Shown here: positions 62,179 through 64,000 of the stretch, piece by piece
Position numbering within the stretch: the first letter of the stretch is position 1
How the letters are laid out: every line of letters begins with the position of its first letter
Assembly: GCF_900100945.1 (NCBI RefSeq)
Contig: NZ_FNCG01000001.1
Location: forward strand, 620,001 to 684,000
Direction: 5' to 3'
From: Mucilaginibacter gossypii
GTDB taxonomy: Bacteria; Bacteroidota; Bacteroidia; Sphingobacteriales; Sphingobacteriaceae
DNA length: 64,000 bases
Notes under the pieces: generated by a model
The model's input: only the letters and a program-made list of their open reading frames with translations
What the model was told of the DNA's origin: nothing
Database searches by the model: none
Program-made: the position numbers and the translations under genes

Positions 62179-63429
62179 TTACTTTTTTAAAATAAAAACA
62201 TAGAAAAAAAGTACTATTAAAGGCGGGAAAAACATGTATGAAAAAACGTAAAACCCCGATAGTTGAATGCCGATAAGACTATAAAACGTTATTGCAACAA
62301 TGTTTTTTGACATGCTGCCGCTTTTTATCCAATGTTTCAGATATTTTGTAAAATATCCCATTATTAAACCTGATATGAGACTTACAGCAATAACGCCAAG
62401 CCATGAAAATGCCGTATATCCCCATATAGATACAGGCAGTCTTAGCCCTCCAGAAGTAATGTCATTTAGGTCGGTGTCAGGACTTATTACTTTTAGTGCC
62501 CAAACCGAGGGGTTCCACTGGTAATGACCCGGAATTAATCCTCCCAAAAAAGTTTTTCCATAAGTTAGCTCCGGGTTAAGCAGATACATTTTTAAAAATT
62601 GTAGTTGATCTGATATGTCCGGTGCCCCCGAAGCAATCAGCGTCCACAATGAATCTTCGGAATACAGATCAGTGAATTGATCTATGCCAAAAATAAGCCC
62701 TATTATGTAGTAGGAGATACTGCCTATAATTATTGTAAAAGAATTGAAAATAACGAATAACCACGAATATAGTCGGCCTTTATCAGCGCACACCAGGCCA
62801 ATAACCGTTAATAGCGCAAATGCCGTTGTTCCACGGTTCAAAGTTGATAACAGAACACATGAAGCGAGTATTACAAGGGAAATGTTAAAAAATGTCCGCT
62901 TGATATAAACCAAAATAAAGCCAAAGCCGAGGGCATTTATTAAGATAAGATTAGAAATGCGGTATAAAACTGCTACACGCATATATGGAGCTTCATAAGC
63001 GCCCCTAAAAAACTTTGCATTTAACGGATCACTTGCAAATGCTGGCACAAAACCCATTAAGAGGTAGCTTAATAGCATGCCTGCGACACCTATAATCAGA
63101 AAAATCTGTGTAAGTTTAATAAACCGTTTTTGATAAAATTCATTATCACGTATCACAAAACTTAAGGGCATTCTTATTAGAGGTACAAGGTAACCTATAA
63201 TTAATCCCAATAAATAAGCAAAGGCGCCTAAAACCGTGATCTTGTAAAATAAATCAAAAACTTCTCCGCTATAATTTTCATTATCGCTTAGCATTATAAG
63301 CGGAACGAAATAAGCGACAAATACAAAACCTACATTAAGCAACATAGGCACATTGTACCTGCTGGGCCAAACTAGTATCGGTCCTATTGTTAAAATTGTA
63401 AGGGAAATGAACAGAATAAAATTATTCAT
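62179..63429 (-). CDS. Oligosaccharide repeat-unit polymerase (Wzy-like)
   Basis: Polytopic inner-membrane protein of 416 residues with about 11 hydrophobic segments and a long loop (about 245-335, ending LPVSIWGYTAFSWLG) between helices. This shape, and the place among glycosyltransferases, fits a Wzy-type polymerase that joins lipid-linked repeat units outside the membrane. Sequence conservation in this family is low, so the call rests on topology and context. O-antigen ligase is the alternative. It lies 3 bases after the GT2 gene and 2 before the GT4 gene, so it is in the operon. Confidence 0.8.
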   Translation of the reverse strand: MNNFILFISLTILTIGPILVWPSRYNVPMLLNVGFVFVAYFVPLIMLSDNENYSGEVFDLFYKITVLGAFAYLLGLIIGYLVPLIRMPLSFVIRDNEFYQKRFIKLTQIFLIIGVAGMLLSYLLMGFVPAFASDPLNAKFFRGAYEAPYMRVAVLYRISNLILINALGFGFILVYIKRTFFNISLVILASCVLLSTLNRGTTAFALLTVIGLVCADKGRLYSWLFVIFNSFTIIIGSISYYIIGLIFGIDQFTDLYSEDSLWTLIASGAPDISDQLQFLKMYLLNPELTYGKTFLGGLIPGHYQWNPSVWALKVISPDTDLNDITSGGLRLPVSIWGYTAFSWLGVIAVSLISGLIMGYFTKYLKHWIKSGSMSKNIVAITFYSLIGIQLSGFYVFSYMFFPPLIVLFFYVFILKK

Positions 63430-63432
63430 TAA

Positions 63433-64000
63433 TTATATTTTACCAGTATAGGATGTAAACAAAACTTTAACAACAGCTTTGGTCACCCTTGTTACGAACC
63501 TCACCCTGCCCTTTAATAACCTCTTTAATAATGCATAAAATACCCCTATAGTAACACTGACAGTACATTGAGGATACCATTTTTTTGTGAACTTAAGCCG
63601 ATTCACTATAGAGAAATAATCGGCAACAGATTTGTCTTTATTTTTCCCGTTTAACGAAGCTCCTTCTATTGAAGCTCCCTCTTTATGATATACTATCGCG
63701 GTTGGTTCTAACGCTATTTTAAAGCCATATTTGCGTCCTGTCAAAATCCAATCCATTTCTTCATAATACAAGAAATAGTCTTCATTCATCACGCCAACAG
63801 TGCTTAAAAAAACAATTGGAAAAAATATTGATGCTCCTACAATATAATTGTCATTGCTCATTACGTAATTGTTATACTGCCCACGGTCTATTTCTCCGTC
63901 GCCAATATGATAGGTACTTCCCAGCCATTTATTGTATCGGCCACATATTGCCTGCAAAGCCTCTTTTTTATAATAATATTTGAGTTTGCTTCCGATAACA
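63433..64000 (-). CDS. Glycosyltransferase family 2 (start outside window)
   Basis: C-terminal part of a GT-A glycosyltransferase. The frame is open to the right edge of the window (upstream residues read VIGSKLKYYYKKEALQA), so the gene starts beyond 64000; an in-frame TTG at 63957 is internal. Visible marks are YNKWLGSTYHIGDGEIDRGQ, VGASIFFPIVFL, NEDYFLYYEEMDWILTGRKY and KIALEPTAIVYHKEG, the acceptor side of GT2 rhamnosyl- or similar transferases (the E-E-D-W segment). The nucleotide-binding N-terminus is not seen. It is the first visible gene of the minus-strand cluster. Confidence 0.9.
   Translation of the reverse strand, partial: VIGSKLKYYYKKEALQAICGRYNKWLGSTYHIGDGEIDRGQYNNYVMSNDNYIVGASIFFPIVFLSTVGVMNEDYFLYYEEMDWILTGRKYGFKIALEPTAIVYHKEGASIEGASLNGKNKDKSVADYFSIVNRLKFTKKWYPQCTVSVTIGVFYALLKRLLKGRVRFVTRVTKAVVKVLFTSYTGKI

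Noticed and set aside
1..64000. CRISPR array, rRNA genes, prophage genes or replication origin
   Set aside because: No regularly spaced repeats, no rRNA sequence, no phage structural genes and no dnaA-box cluster were seen.

Overview
The window comes from a Bacteroidota genome, most likely of the family Sphingobacteriaceae (Mucilaginibacter or Pedobacter type). Evidence for this includes SusC/SusD outer-membrane pairs, many secreted glycoside hydrolases with signal peptides ending in AQ, several promoters with the Bacteroidota -7 box TAnnTTTG, DUF4369/TlpA and DUF5107 sequences, KDO synthesis genes and a carotenoid/light-response type cluster. Genus-level placement is inference.

Positions 1-15.5 kb hold a polysaccharide utilisation locus (PUL): a SusD end, a SusC, a divergent Lgt-family membrane protein, a secreted propeller-like protein, a GH92 alpha-mannosidase, a GH2 beta-mannosidase-like enzyme with an F5/8C domain, a FucP-type sugar importer and a LacI regulator. 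The enzyme set suggests mannose-containing glycans. A stand-alone four-helix sensor protein, a convergent GH78 rhamnosidase and a broken DUF4369-thioredoxin gene follow (14.9-19.8 kb). From 19.8 to 28.8 kb lie small accessory units: TetR with a divergent drug exporter and three operator-like sites, a second exporter, a cobalamin riboswitch followed by metE, and an ArsR-VOC-VOC-AHSA1 operon behind a duplicated operator/promoter unit.

From 29 to 34.7 kb are KDO and exopolysaccharide genes (kdsA, kdsD, a UDP-sugar dehydrogenase, a priming sugar transferase), a BtuF-like protein and a tRNA-Leu. Between 37.1 and 54.8 kb two 73-bp repeats, 86% identical and resembling tRNA 3' ends, bracket a region that starts with a decayed serine recombinase end and looks like an old island. 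It holds an AraC-regulated SusC/SusD/GH-D locus, a truncated DUF5107 gene, a six-gene redox/pterin operon (folE, SDR, flavin reductase, FAD oxidoreductase, MpaB-like oxygenase, MarR) and an NHL-repeat lipoprotein. Directly upstream of folE is a scar in which the start of a phytoene desaturase gene is joined to the end of a lycopene cyclase gene. A carotenoid pathway has therefore been deleted from the head of this operon.

From 55 kb to the right edge, all on the minus strand, are MgtC, a second GH78 rhamnosidase and a second exopolysaccharide cluster (priming transferase, two GT4 enzymes, a polymerase and a GT2 cut by the edge). Repeated palindromic elements sit in the intergenic spaces near 9.1, 15.6 and 26.4 kb. 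Nothing was searched against a database; all assignments rest on reading motifs and context.
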